Shown here: in pieces, positions 1 to 7,743 of the stretch
Numbering within the stretch: the first letter of the stretch is position 1
Layout: the number at the start of each line of letters is the position of its first letter
From: Bacteroidota bacterium
Lineage (GTDB): Bacteria; Bacteroidota; Bacteroidia; Bacteroidales; F082
DNA: 42,086 nucleotides
Assembly (NCBI GenBank): GCA_003232915.1
Contig: QIKE01000049.1
Span: forward strand, 1 to 42,086
Direction: 5' to 3'
Position numbers and translations under genes: made by a program
Notes under the pieces: generated by a model
What the model saw: the letters and a program-made list of their open reading frames with translations, nothing else
What the model was told of the DNA's origin: nothing
Databases searched by the model: none

Positions 1-288
1 TCCTATGGATTTTTAATGAATTGTAGAACACTATGTTACAAGGTCATCACGATGTGATGATTTGCTCAAAATTGATCACCTTTATAATTGTCAATCGTTG
101 CGTACTCTTGTTGAGTGTTACATTTCACTTTGGAGGTTGTCTCTCTGTCTCTCCGTCCTAATAACGTACAATACCTTAATTATATGTAAATATGCAATTT
201 TGTCATAACTGTAATATCGTCATTCCAATAACTATTGTAAGCCGGCTGGCATACAAATTGATTATAGTACAAAAAAATTGAGGGTTTT
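1..288. other. Intergenic region at window start with a small perfect inverted repeat
   Basis: No convincing coding frame is visible. At 44-60 there is a perfect 7-bp inverted repeat (TCATCAC, 3-nt spacer, GTGATGA), followed by a short T run. It could be an operator or a weak terminator of a gene to the left of the window. No clear TAnnTTTG promoter was found directly upstream of the gene starting at 289. Confidence 0.4.
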
Positions 289-882
289 ATGGAAGCGTCA
301 TTAAAGGAAATTTCATCGTACGACGAAATGGTGAAGAATTTTAGCGATAGAAACAAAAACTATGTTTTGCTTTACAAGAAGGGTTCTGAGACTAGTGATT
401 GTAGTTATCGGAAAATTAAGAAGGTAGTAAACCAATTGAGAGATATTAATATTGTAGCCGCCGACGTTAACAGTGTTCGGGACATACATCTTAAATACAG
501 AGTTACATCGGCCCCTTCGCTTTTGGTATTCGAAGGAAAAAAATTTATTAAAATTGTCAAAGGCTGCAATGATGAAAAATATTATAAGTCGTTGTTCCAA
601 AGAGTTTTGTATATAGCACCAACTGTTGATAACGAAGCACAACCGCAGAAAAGAGTAATTGTTTATTCAACTCCTTCTTGTTCGTGGTGCAATACTCTAA
701 AAACACATTTACGTAAAAACGGGATTCGCTTTACCGACGTAGATGTTTCGCGCGATCGGAAAGCTGCCGAAACTATGGTAGCAAGTAGCGGACAGCAAGG
801 AGTACCACAAATTGATATCAATGGTGAAATTATTGTAGGTTTCGATAAAAAACGAATCAATAACTTTTTGAAAATAAAATAA
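289..882 (+). CDS. Thioredoxin-like/glutaredoxin fusion protein
   Basis: This 197-residue protein has two thioredoxin-fold halves. Residues 1-110 look like a thioredoxin domain with the cis-proline region (SAPSLLVF, about 74-81), but the active site is not CxxC: only one cysteine (C38, in SDCSY) lies near the expected place. Residues 121-197 are a glutaredoxin/NrdH-like domain with the redox pair C131-SW-C134, a GVPQ cis-proline motif at 171-174 and a downstream glycine-aspartate (GFD). The likely role is cytosolic dithiol/disulfide exchange carried out by the C-terminal half, with the N-terminal half perhaps binding partners. The next gene, a GroES-like chaperonin, starts 31 bp downstream on the same strand, so the two may be cotranscribed. 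The physiological substrate is unknown. Confidence 0.8.
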   Translation: MEASLKEISSYDEMVKNFSDRNKNYVLLYKKGSETSDCSYRKIKKVVNQLRDINIVAADVNSVRDIHLKYRVTSAPSLLVFEGKKFIKIVKGCNDEKYYKSLFQRVLYIAPTVDNEAQPQKRVIVYSTPSCSWCNTLKTHLRKNGIRFTDVDVSRDRKAAETMVASSGQQGVPQIDINGEIIVGFDKKRINNFLKIK

Positions 883-913
883 AACTTAAATTATTAATAA
901 AAAGTATAAGAAA

Positions 914-1201
914 ATGAAAGAATTACAGCCATTAAACGAAAACGTTTTGTTGGACATTACGGAAGATAGTAGCGAACAAAAAACCGCATCCGGAATTATT
1001 ATTCCTGATACGGCCAAAGAAAAACCACAGTTTGCTAAGGTAGTTGCTATAGGCGACATTGAAAACCCCAGCATTGCTGTTGGCGACACTGTTTTTTACA
1101 AAAAATTCTCAGGAACCGAATTTGAGTTTGAGTCGAAGAAATACTTGATGGTTCTTTATGCCGATCTATTGGCTAAAATTGTGGAAACAGAAGAGATTTA
1201 A
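914..1201 (+). CDS. GroES-like co-chaperonin (Cpn10 family)
   Basis: This 95-residue protein matches the Cpn10 fold along its length. The mobile loop that docks to GroEL is intact (KTASGIIIPDTAKEKP, about residues 23-38), followed by the core strands (KVVAIGD, VGDTVFYKKFSGTEFE, YLMVLYADLLA). GroES normally caps the GroEL folding chamber as a heptamer. Unlike the usual groES-groEL operon, no groEL follows: transcription ends at a hairpin just after the stop. The N-terminus (KELQPLNENVLLDI) differs from the common Bacteroidota form. It is therefore either a second, diverged co-chaperonin or the only groES separated from groEL. The family call is firm, the status as main groES is not. Confidence 0.85.
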   Translation: MKELQPLNENVLLDITEDSSEQKTASGIIIPDTAKEKPQFAKVVAIGDIENPSIAVGDTVFYKKFSGTEFEFESKKYLMVLYADLLAKIVETEEI

Positions 1202-1215
1202 TTTCTTTATCTTTT

Positions 1216-1249
1216 AAAAAAGCCGCCTTATTTGAGACGGTTTTTTTTC
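1216..1249. terminator. Bidirectional rho-independent terminator
   Basis: A hairpin with an A-rich left arm (AAAAAAGCCG) and a right arm CGG followed by eight T lies between the convergent groES-like and folA genes. The stem has a bulge or a mismatch. Because A and T runs flank both sides, it can end transcripts in either direction. Confidence 0.65.
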
Positions 1250-1314
1250 TAATAAAACCAAGATAATATAAAGCCGTATTTGAAATAGCTACGAATTGCT
1301 GAAAAATAAATCAA

Positions 1315-1812
1315 TTACTTTTTACAAAACGTTTCGAAAGAATAGGAGAAATCATTTTGCTTATCATTGGTTATGTCTTGTTTTTCAATTAATTTCCATT
1401 CATCAACAGTAATTTTTGGAAAAAAAGTATCTGCATCAAAATTTTTGTGAATTCGAGTGATGTATAGTTTGTTGGCTAAAGGCAAAAACTGTGCATAAAT
1501 CCTGCCACCTCCAATAATAAAATTTTCTTTTTCCGTATCCATTTTTTTTACCGCATCTTCAATGGAATAAGCCATCAAGCAGTTGTCGATTTGTTCTCCT
1601 ACAATGTCGGTAATTACCATATTTGTACGACACGAAAGCGGTCTGACGGGCAACGAGAAATATGTTTTTTTCCCCATAACAACATAGTGGCCTTTGGTGA
1701 GTTGCTTAAATCGTTTTAAATCTTCAGAAATATGCCATAACAAATCGTTATTTTTTCCAATAGCATAGTTATGAGCTATTGCCACGATTATAGATATTTT
1801 TTTGTTTATCAT
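1315..1812 (-). CDS. folA: Dihydrofolate reductase
   Basis: The 165-residue protein reduces dihydrofolate to tetrahydrofolate with NADPH in the cytosol. Family hallmarks are the N-terminal strand IIVAIAHNYAIGKNNDLLW, the catalytic acid D31 in the helix SEDLKRFK (the position of Asp27 in the E. coli enzyme), the NADPH-binding stretch VVMGKKTYFSLP, and the IGGGRIYAQFLP loop at about 100-111. Length is typical for the family. It lies 17 bp downstream of thyA on the same strand. Thymidylate synthase makes the dihydrofolate that this enzyme recycles, so the pair forms the usual thymidylate-cycle operon. Confidence 0.97.
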   Translation of the reverse strand: MINKKISIIVAIAHNYAIGKNNDLLWHISEDLKRFKQLTKGHYVVMGKKTYFSLPVRPLSCRTNMVITDIVGEQIDNCLMAYSIEDAVKKMDTEKENFIIGGGRIYAQFLPLANKLYITRIHKNFDADTFFPKITVDEWKLIEKQDITNDKQNDFSYSFETFCKK

Positions 1813-1829
1813 TTTTTTATAATAAATGA

Positions 1830-2654
1830 TTAAATTGAAATTTTGCCTTTAATATGAGGATAAGGGTTATAATTTTTCAGTTGAAAATCGTCAAAAGAAA
1901 AGCCGAAAATATCTTTTTTTTGACGATTGATTGAGAGTTGTGGCAAGGCGCGTGGTTTTCGTGTAAGCTGTAAGTTTACTTGTTCGAGGTGGTTCAGGTA
2001 AATATGTGCGTCGCCAAAAGTGTGAACAAAATCACCGGCCTGCAAATCGGTTACTTGTGCCATCATCATTGTCAGCATAGCATAAGAAGCAATATTAAAA
2101 GGTACTCCGAGAAAAATATCGGCACTCCGTTGATAAAGTTGGCACGATAATTTGCCGTTGGCTACATAAAATTGAAACCATGAATGGCAAGGTGGTAGTG
2201 CAGCTTTTCCGGCAGATACATTTTCGGCAAAATTTTTAGACTTGTCGGGTAATACCGTAGGATTCCAAGCTGCAACAATTATCCGGCGGCTATCGGGATT
2301 GTTTTTTATTTGGTCAACGGCAATTTTTATCTGGTCGATACCTTCATCATTCCAATTGCGCCATTGTGCACCGTAAACCGGACCGAGATCGCCGTTTTCG
2401 TCAGCCCATTCGTTCCAAATCTTCACTCCGTTGCGTTGCAGATAGTTGATATTGGTATCGCCCTTTAAAAACCAGAGTAACTCGTATATAATTGAATTAA
2501 GATGTATTTTTTTTGTGGTGAGCAGTGGAAATCCTTCCTGAAGGTTGAAGCGCATTTGATAGCCAAAAACGCTCTTGGTACCTGTTCCTGTACGGTCGTT
2601 TTTTTGTAACCCTTTTTCTATAACCGTTTGCAAAAGGTCTAAATATTGTTTCAT
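1830..2654 (-). CDS. thyA: Thymidylate synthase
   Basis: The 274-residue enzyme methylates dUMP to dTMP using methylene-tetrahydrofolate. Visible motifs are the phosphate-binding arginine loop NDRTGTGT (R21), the [11 protein letters not shown] helix, the catalytic cysteine C156 in ALPPCH, and the substrate loop [18 protein letters not shown]. Compared with the 264-residue E. coli enzyme there is an insertion of about ten residues just before the catalytic loop (about 133-150, [17 protein letters not shown]). It is the first gene of the thyA-folA operon. Confidence 0.98.
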   Translation of the reverse strand: MKQYLDLLQTVIEKGLQKNDRTGTGTKSVFGYQMRFNLQEGFPLLTTKKIHLNSIIYELLWFLKGDTNINYLQRNGVKIWNEWADENGDLGPVYGAQWRNWNDEGIDQIKIAVDQIKNNPDSRRIIVAAWNPTVLPDKSKNFAENVSAGKAALPPCHSWFQFYVANGKLSCQLYQRSADIFLGVPFNIASYAMLTMMMAQVTDLQAGDFVHTFGDAHIYLNHLEQVNLQLTRKPRALPQLSINRQKKDIFGFSFDDFQLKNYNPYPHIKGKISI

Positions 2655-2788
2655 CGTTTATGCTTGCAGCCGGAATATATATTTAATTGTAAAATCCAGC
2701 TTATTTTTAATTTATTATTTAAAAACCGATGAGAGCTTAATGTATATTCTTCTGATAGTTATACTGTTGATAATAAACAACATTGTTA

Positions 2789-3388
2789 TTAATCAGGTTT
2801 GACATTCTCTCTTTTTTTAATTTCATCCCTTATTTTCGAGGCTTCTTCATAATTTTCATCTTCAATGGCTTTTTGTAGCAAATCCTTCAACTCTTCAATT
2901 AGATAATCATCATATTTTGCTACTTTAGTTTCCGTTGTTTCTTCTTGTTTATTTTCTTCTTCGGGTTGTTCGACATCTTCTTTCATTTCTATACCAACCT
3001 CGTCAACAACGCTTTCATTAGCATAAATTGGTGCATTAAAGCGAATGGCGAGTGCAATAGCATCGGAAGTCCGGCTATCAATTTCGTTAATTTCACCTTG
3101 ATATTCACAAATTAATTTTGCATAAAAAATTCCCTCTTCAAACTTACTGATAATAACTTCCTGCAAATTAATGTGATAACGATCGGCAAAGCTCTTAAAA
3201 AGGTCGTGTGTAAGCGGACGGGTAGGTTTCATTTTTTCCAGTGCTATGGCTATCGCCTGTGCTTCAAAGCCACCAATCATAATAGGAATACGGATTTCTT
3301 TTCCTTCTATGCCAAGGATTAGAGCATAAGCACCGCTTTGCGACTGGCTATATGACATCCCTACTATGTTGAGTTTGATCTTTTCCAT
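2789..3388 (-). CDS. Bifunctional nuclease (DUF151) domain protein with C-terminal UVR motif
   Basis: Residues 1-130 form a DUF151/bifunctional nuclease domain (IMIGGFEAQAIAIALEKMKPTRPLTHDL and RTSDAIALAIR at 106-116). Residues 135-160 are an acidic linker rich in Glu. Residues 163-193 are a UvrB/UvrC-type UVR motif (LLQKAIEDENYEEASKIRDEIKK). Plant members of the DUF151 family were reported to have DNase and RNase activity; UVR motifs mediate protein contacts in nucleotide excision repair. This domain pair is common in Bacteroidota, and its cellular role there is not settled. It lies 134 bp upstream of thyA on the same strand, so cotranscription is possible. Confidence 0.85.
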   Translation of the reverse strand: MEKIKLNIVGMSYSQSQSGAYALILGIEGKEIRIPIMIGGFEAQAIAIALEKMKPTRPLTHDLFKSFADRYHINLQEVIISKFEEGIFYAKLICEYQGEINEIDSRTSDAIALAIRFNAPIYANESVVDEVGIEMKEDVEQPEEENKQEETTETKVAKYDDYLIEELKDLLQKAIEDENYEEASKIRDEIKKRENVKPD

Positions 3389-3776
3389 ACTTATTTACCC
3401 TATAAAAATACTGTTTCAAAAGGAAAACCAACTAATAAACATACCTTTTCTTACTGTTGAACGCTAATTGCTACAAAGATGATTTTGTTTAAAAAAAAGA
3501 AACGGTAAATCATCTGCTATAGTGCAAAAATAAAAATATTTGGAGGCAATAGGTCATTAATAGTATGTAAAAGAATACATGTTATTTTTATTCATAATAA
3601 AACTAACTCTAACATTCAATTAATCAGTTTAATAAAAAAGTTATCAACATTTTTTTTCATTTTTTGCCGATGAAATATTAAAAAGATATAAAAGTTTACG
3701 ATTGAATTTTTAATTTAGCGCCCTCAATTGCAAACGTTTTAAATATAGTGTTTCAATAAAAAATTAAATTTTTGTT
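3389..3776. other. 388-bp AT-rich intergenic region between divergent genes
   Basis: This region separates the divergently transcribed nuclease gene (minus) and the pyrophosphatase gene (plus), so it should hold both promoters. No perfect TAnnTTTG was found for either; near matches are CATCTTTG at 3474-3481 (minus) and TAATTTAG at 3711-3718 (plus). A 9-bp inverted repeat (AGATGATTT at 3477-3485 and AAATCATCT at 3507-3515) may be an operator or chance. No coding frame is convincing. Confidence 0.4.
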
Positions 3777-6164
3777 ATGAAAAAAATCCTTACACTTTTT
3801 GCATTGTTTACCGTCCCGGCTTTCTCTATGGCGAGTGAGGCCGATTTGGTTATTCCCGGTGGGATGAAGTCGGAAACCATCCTTTATTGGGGATTTCTTA
3901 TTACCTTAGCAGGGTTTTTATTTGGTTTACAACAATTTATGAAAGTTAAAAAAATCAGAGCTCATCATTCTATGCTTGAAGTTGCAGATGTTATTTATCA
4001 AACCGGAAAAACATATCTAGTTCAGCAGGGCCGATTTCTTGCCATACTTTTTGTTATCGTCGGTACTATTGTAGCTTTTTATTTTGGCTATTTGTCGGGT
4101 GGCAACTTTGGCTTTGGCGGAGTTGTGATGATTCTCGGCTGGATGGTTCTCGGAATTCTTGGGTCGTACAGTGTAGCATGGTTTGGTATGCGGATGAATA
4201 CCTTGGCAAACTCACGTATGGCATTTGCTTCACTCGAAAGAAAGCCGTTAAAACTGCACCAAATACCTTTGACATCAGGTATGAGTATCGGCGTCGTGCT
4301 TATTTCTCTTGAGCTTACTATGATGTTAATTATCTTAATGTTTGTGCCTGGCGAATATGCAGGTGCAAGTTTTATAGGTTTTGCAATTGGCGAATCACTC
4401 GGTGCATCAGCGTTGAGAATTGCCGGTGGCATTTTTACAAAAATTGCCGATGTTGGTTCCGACCTGATGAAAGTGATTTTTAAAATTGATGAAGATGATC
4501 CCCGTAATCCTGGTACCATTGCCGACTGTGTTGGCGACAATGCCGGTGATAGTGTAGGCCCTACTGCCGATGGTTTTGAAACTTACGGTGTAACCGGTGT
4601 GGCTTTAATTTCATTCATAGTTCTTGCCATAGCAAAACCCTCGCTTCAGGTAGAAATGTTAACATGGATTTTTGTGATGAGAATATTGATGATTCTTACT
4701 TCCATATTTTCTTATTGGATTAATGGCATTGTTACTAAAGCAAAATATAGTAACGTTGACGATCTAGACTTTGAAGCTCCTCTAACTTCTCTCGTGTGGA
4801 TTACTTCGCTTTTATCTATCGTTGCTACTTTTGCAGCAAGTTACTTTACTATCAGGGATTTGCCAAATGATTTATGGGTTACTTTATCAATAATTATCAG
4901 CGCCGGTACGCTTGGTGCTGCATTGATACCGGAATTTACCAAATTGTTTACCAGCCCTAAATCTATCCATGTAAACGAGGTGGTAGAAGCATCTAAAAAA
5001 GGTGGTGCCTCGCTAAATATTCTTTCGGGTTTAGTTGCCGGTAACTTTAGCGCTTTTTGGGAAGGAATGGTATTCTTTCTTTTGATGTTTATCGGATACT
5101 ACGCCAGTACTTTCGGATTAGAACATTTTATGATTTATCCTTCGATATTTGCCTTTGGTTTGGTAGCATTCGGCTTCCTCGGTATGGGACCTGTTACCAT
5201 TGCCGTTGACAGTTATGGCCCTGTAACCGATAATGCACAGTCAATTTATGAATTGTCGCTTATTGAAGAAAATATAAAAGAAGTTACCCGTGAAATTGAA
5301 AAGGATTTTGGTTTTAAACCCGACTTTGAAAAATCAAAATATTATCTCGAAGCCAACGATGGTGCCGGAAATACTTTTAAAGCTACAGCAAAACCTGTTT
5401 TAATAGGTACTGCCGTTGTTGGTGCTACCACCATGATTTTCTCACTGATACTCGTTATTAAAAACAGCCTTAATGTAGAACCTTCCGATATTCTTAATCT
5501 TCTGAATCCTTATACGGTTCTTGGATTTCTTCTCGGCGGAGCTGTTATTTATTGGTTTACAGGTGCTTCTATTCAGGCTGTTACTACCGGCGCTGCTCGT
5601 GCTACCGAATACATCAGAAAAAATATTAACCTTGACCCCAATGCTGAGAAAAAAGCAGATATCAATAAATCGAAACAGGTTGTACAAATATGTACACTTT
5701 ATGCTCAAAAAGGGATGTGGAATATCTTTATCGCCCTTTTCTCATTTGCACTTGCTTTTGCTTTTTTGTCGGCACCGGGAGGTTCTAATTTGCCGGTAAG
5801 TTTGTTTATTAGTTATTTGCTTTCTATTGCTTTCTTCGGATTGTATCAGGCTATATTTATGGCTAATGCCGGAGGAGCTTGGGATAATGCAAAAAAAGTT
5901 ATTGAAGTTGATATGCAAGAAAAAGGAACGGATTTGCACGCCGCTTCCGTAGTGGGCGATACAGTTGGCGACCCATATAAAGATACTTCTTCGGTTTCGC
6001 TGAATCCTGTAATTAAATTTACCACCTTGTTCGGTTTGCTTGCTATGGAAATAGCCATCACTCCTTCTTTTAAAGCGTATGCACATTATATTGGTATTAC
6101 TTTTTTGTTTGTAGCGCTCTATTTTGTTTACCGGTCGTTCTATAAAATGAGAATCAACGGATAA
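3777..6164 (+). CDS. hppA: Membrane-bound ion-pumping pyrophosphatase (divergent type)
   Basis: This 795-residue integral membrane enzyme couples PPi hydrolysis to export of H+ and/or Na+. Family signatures are present: IADVGSDLMK (223-232), the DDPRNP core (240-245) followed by D250, D254 and D258, DSYGPVTDNA (478-487), NAGGAWDNAKK and VVGDTVGDPYKDTSS near the C-terminus. The position that sets potassium dependence reads GNTFKA (531-536) with K535, the lysine form linked to K+-independent enzymes. Differences from the usual family are PTADGFETYG instead of the common GMAADLFE region (262-271) and a length above the usual 660-770. About 16 membrane segments are expected. The N-terminal hydrophobic stretch MKKILTLFALFTVPAFSMAS may be a cleaved signal or a first helix. 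It is monocistronic, ending in a strong terminator. Confidence 0.95.
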   Translation: MKKILTLFALFTVPAFSMASEADLVIPGGMKSETILYWGFLITLAGFLFGLQQFMKVKKIRAHHSMLEVADVIYQTGKTYLVQQGRFLAILFVIVGTIVAFYFGYLSGGNFGFGGVVMILGWMVLGILGSYSVAWFGMRMNTLANSRMAFASLERKPLKLHQIPLTSGMSIGVVLISLELTMMLIILMFVPGEYAGASFIGFAIGESLGASALRIAGGIFTKIADVGSDLMKVIFKIDEDDPRNPGTIADCVGDNAGDSVGPTADGFETYGVTGVALISFIVLAIAKPSLQVEMLTWIFVMRILMILTSIFSYWINGIVTKAKYSNVDDLDFEAPLTSLVWITSLLSIVATFAASYFTIRDLPNDLWVTLSIIISAGTLGAALIPEFTKLFTSPKSIHVNEVVEASKKGGASLNILSGLVAGNFSAFWEGMVFFLLMFIGYYASTFGLEHFMIYPSIFAFGLVAFGFLGMGPVTIAVDSYGPVTDNAQSIYELSLIEENIKEVTREIEKDFGFKPDFEKSKYYLEANDGAGNTFKATAKPVLIGTAVVGATTMIFSLILVIKNSLNVEPSDILNLLNPYTVLGFLLGGAVIYWFTGASIQAVTTGAARATEYIRKNINLDPNAEKKADINKSKQVVQICTLYAQKGMWNIFIALFSFALAFAFLSAPGGSNLPVSLFISYLLSIAFFGLYQAIFMANAGGAWDNAKKVIEVDMQEKGTDLHAASVVGDTVGDPYKDTSSVSLNPVIKFTTLFGLLAMEIAITPSFKAYAHYIGITFLFVALYFVYRSFYKMRING

Positions 6165-6193
6165 AATATTGGATTAATAAACATTATAAAAAT

Positions 6194-6227
6194 AAAAAAG
6201 GGTGAACACTTTGTTCGCCTTTTTTTA
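6194..6227 (+). terminator. Rho-independent terminator after the pyrophosphatase gene
   Basis: The hairpin pairs AAAAAAGGGTGAAC with GTTCGCCTTTTTTT around a five-base loop, with one G-T pair in the stem, and is followed by a T-rich tail. It begins about 30 bp after the stop codon. Confidence 0.88.
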
Positions 6228-6459
6228 TTTTTATGCTACATTGAAAACGGTATAAAAACGAATGACATAAAAGAAAGGACTTGCCATGTGAAAAGTGCCG
6301 CTTGACCTATGAAATCTGAAGCACGAAAAAATTTCTTTATGGTAAAGAGTTATTCCACTGTGAAAAATTGGGAAAAATAATTATCTACGACAGCTGTTAT
6401 ACCTAGAAAAACCCGAAACGGAAGACCTTTTATAAAGTATGAAAATTAAATGAAAAAAG

Positions 6460-6532
6460 AGCGGCAAACGGGATTCGAACCCGCGGCCCTCAGCTTGGGA
6501 AGCTGATGCTCTACCAACTGAGCTACTGCCGC
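6460..6532 (-). tRNA. tRNA-Gly (anticodon CCC)
   Basis: Reading the minus strand gives a complete cloverleaf: acceptor GCGGCAG/TTGCCGC with one G-T pair, D arm GCTC-AGTTGGTA-GAGC, anticodon arm TCAGC-TTCCCAA-GCTGA, and T arm GCGGG-TTCGAAT-CCCGT. The loop puts CCC at positions 34-36, which decodes GGG. The discriminator is U73, a glycine identity element. The 3' CCA is not encoded. A good promoter lies just upstream (6545-6575). Confidence 0.96.
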
Positions 6533-6544
6533 TTTTTGCAAATG

Positions 6545-6575
6545 CAAAAGTAGAAAAAATGTTTGCATTACTCAA
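6545..6575 (-). promoter_or_regulatory. Promoter of tRNA-Gly (TTG-N20-TACTTTTG)
   Basis: On the minus strand, TTG at 6575-6573 is followed after 20 bp by TACTTTTG at 6552-6545. This fits the Bacteroidota sigma-70 pattern with -33 and -7 elements. The tRNA 5' end lies 12 bp further on. Confidence 0.7.
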
Positions 6576-6604
6576 AATATATTCGGCAGAATTTTATTAT
6601 TAGC

Positions 6605-6612
6605 TATCTTTG
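6605..6612 (+). promoter_or_regulatory. -7 element TATCTTTG of the Crp/Fnr gene
   Basis: This is a perfect TAnnTTTG. A partial -33 (TTCG at 6582-6585) sits 19 bp upstream. The final TTG of this element is also the first codon of the longest open frame, so that frame's start is an artefact and the gene must start further on, at 6625 or 6631. Confidence 0.6.
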
Positions 6613-6624
6613 TGCAATAAATAT

Positions 6625-7266
6625 ATGGAAATGGAAAAAGTAGTAGCACTTTTAAAGGAAATTTTTGTTGATAAAGTTCTTGTCAGCATTTTGTTAGAAA
6701 AAAGTGTGTACGTCGAAATCGAAGAAGGAAAGAAAATTCTCGACGAAGGTAATTACATTAAAACTATTCCTATTGTAATCGAAGGACGCGTTAAAGTTTT
6801 ACGATGCGACGAATCGGGAAAAGAATTACTTCTATATCATATAATACCAGGCGAAAGTTGTGCATTGTCTATCGCCGCCGGTCTAAATCACGAGAAAAGT
6901 GTGGCTTATGCCGTAACAGAGGTGAAGACGAATCTTTTGTTGATTCCAGTAAACGACTTGCAAGAAATGCTACGGGAATATCCACGTATCAACAATTTTG
7001 TTTTAAAACTTTTCCATCAACGCTTTAACGAATTGATTTCTTTTATTGACTCTATTGCATTTAAAAATATGGATTTTAGATTAGTAAATCATTTAAAAAA
7101 AATGAGCGCCGCAACAGGAAACCGCATTATCGAAACTACACATCAGCAACTTGCCGACGAACTAGGTACAGCACGGGAAGTGGTTTCGCGATTGCTAAAA
7201 CAGTTGGAAAAAGAAAATAAAGTAAAAAACCATAGAGGTACAATTGAACTAACCGACCTTTTGTAA
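6625..7266 (+). CDS. Crp/Fnr-family transcriptional regulator
   Basis: The protein has 213 residues from ATG 6625; ATG 6631 is also possible. An N-terminal cyclic-nucleotide-binding-like beta roll (about 15-115, with the glycine turn VIEGRVKVLR at 51-60) is followed by a long helix and a winged helix-turn-helix at about 171-192 (THQQLADELGTAREVVSRLLK). There is no N-terminal cysteine cluster as in E. coli FNR, and the Crp cAMP-binding arginine-serine pair is not evident, so the ligand is unknown. The following gene encodes a DUF2892 protein, a pairing I recall from other Bacteroidota near redox or nitrogen-oxide regulators. It probably controls genes for low oxygen or stress, but this is inference. 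Confidence 0.88.
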   Translation: MEMEKVVALLKEIFVDKVLVSILLEKSVYVEIEEGKKILDEGNYIKTIPIVIEGRVKVLRCDESGKELLLYHIIPGESCALSIAAGLNHEKSVAYAVTEVKTNLLLIPVNDLQEMLREYPRINNFVLKLFHQRFNELISFIDSIAFKNMDFRLVNHLKKMSAATGNRIIETTHQQLADELGTAREVVSRLLKQLEKENKVKNHRGTIELTDLL

Positions 7267-7298
7267 CCTTTGTCACTTACTTTTACTCATTTTGAGAT

Positions 7299-7306
7299 TA
7301 TCTTTG
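7299..7306 (+). promoter_or_regulatory. Candidate -7 element TATCTTTG before the DUF2892 gene
   Basis: A perfect TAnnTTTG lies 28 bp before the start codon at 7335. No TTG is found at the usual 19-20 bp upstream, so the evidence is the -7 element alone. Confidence 0.45.
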
Positions 7307-7334
7307 TTTTTTTAAATTAAATACTTATTTCATT

Positions 7335-7523
7335 ATGAAAAAAAATGTTGGAAACATTGACAAATGGATCAGAATTACTTTGGCAATAATCATTGCCGTT
7401 ATTGGTTGGTATTACAAAAGCTGGTGGGGACTTGTAGCACTTATCCCTCTTTTAACCGTTTTTATAAGTTTTTGTCCGGTTTATCTGCTTTTTGGTTTTC
7501 AAACAAACAAAAAGGAAAAGTGA
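7335..7523 (+). CDS. DUF2892 (YgaP-type transmembrane) small membrane protein
   Basis: This 62-residue protein has two hydrophobic helices (about 11-28 and 30-53) around a short Lys-Ser-Trp-Trp turn, then the conserved FCPVYLLFG stretch and a lysine-rich cytosolic tail. It matches the DUF2892 family, best known as the membrane part of the rhodanese YgaP. Here it stands alone without a rhodanese domain. It follows the Crp/Fnr gene by 68 bp with its own possible promoter. Function unknown. Confidence 0.8.
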   Translation: MKKNVGNIDKWIRITLAIIIAVIGWYYKSWWGLVALIPLLTVFISFCPVYLLFGFQTNKKEK

Positions 7524-7544
7524 ATTATTTACTACTGACATTAT

Positions 7545-7575
7545 AAAAGCTCATTTGATTTACCGTTAAGCTTTT
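7545..7575 (+). terminator. Weak terminator after the DUF2892 gene
   Basis: A 7-bp stem (AAAAGCT at 7545-7551 with AGCTTTT at 7569-7575) encloses a 17-base loop; the right arm itself supplies the T run. The long loop makes it a modest candidate. Confidence 0.35.
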
Positions 7576-7716
7576 ATTGTATGGAGTGCTATGTCCAAAA
7601 TAGTGTTGAAGGCTTTTGCTTACTTATATGGTTGAAACTCTTCTCGTAAAAAGGTTTTCAACAAAGGGCGTTTCAAAACTTGTTTCATTCTTTGCTATTT
7701 GTTTTTTGTATTGGGG

Positions 7717-7724
7717 TATTTTTG
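7717..7724 (+). promoter_or_regulatory. Candidate -7 element TATTTTTG of parE
   Basis: The element fits TAnnTTTG; a TTTG at 7691-7694 lies 22 bp upstream, slightly more than the usual spacing. It sits inside the longest open frame, which starts at TTG 7699, and therefore argues for a later start at 7732 or 7744. Confidence 0.45.
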
Positions 7725-7743
7725 TGGTAAAATGGAGAAAATT

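Noticed and set aside
3477-3515. 9-bp inverted repeat upstream of the pyrophosphatase gene as a terminator or operator
   Set aside because: The 21-base loop is long, no T run follows, and it is not near a clear promoter element. In AT-rich DNA such repeats arise by chance.
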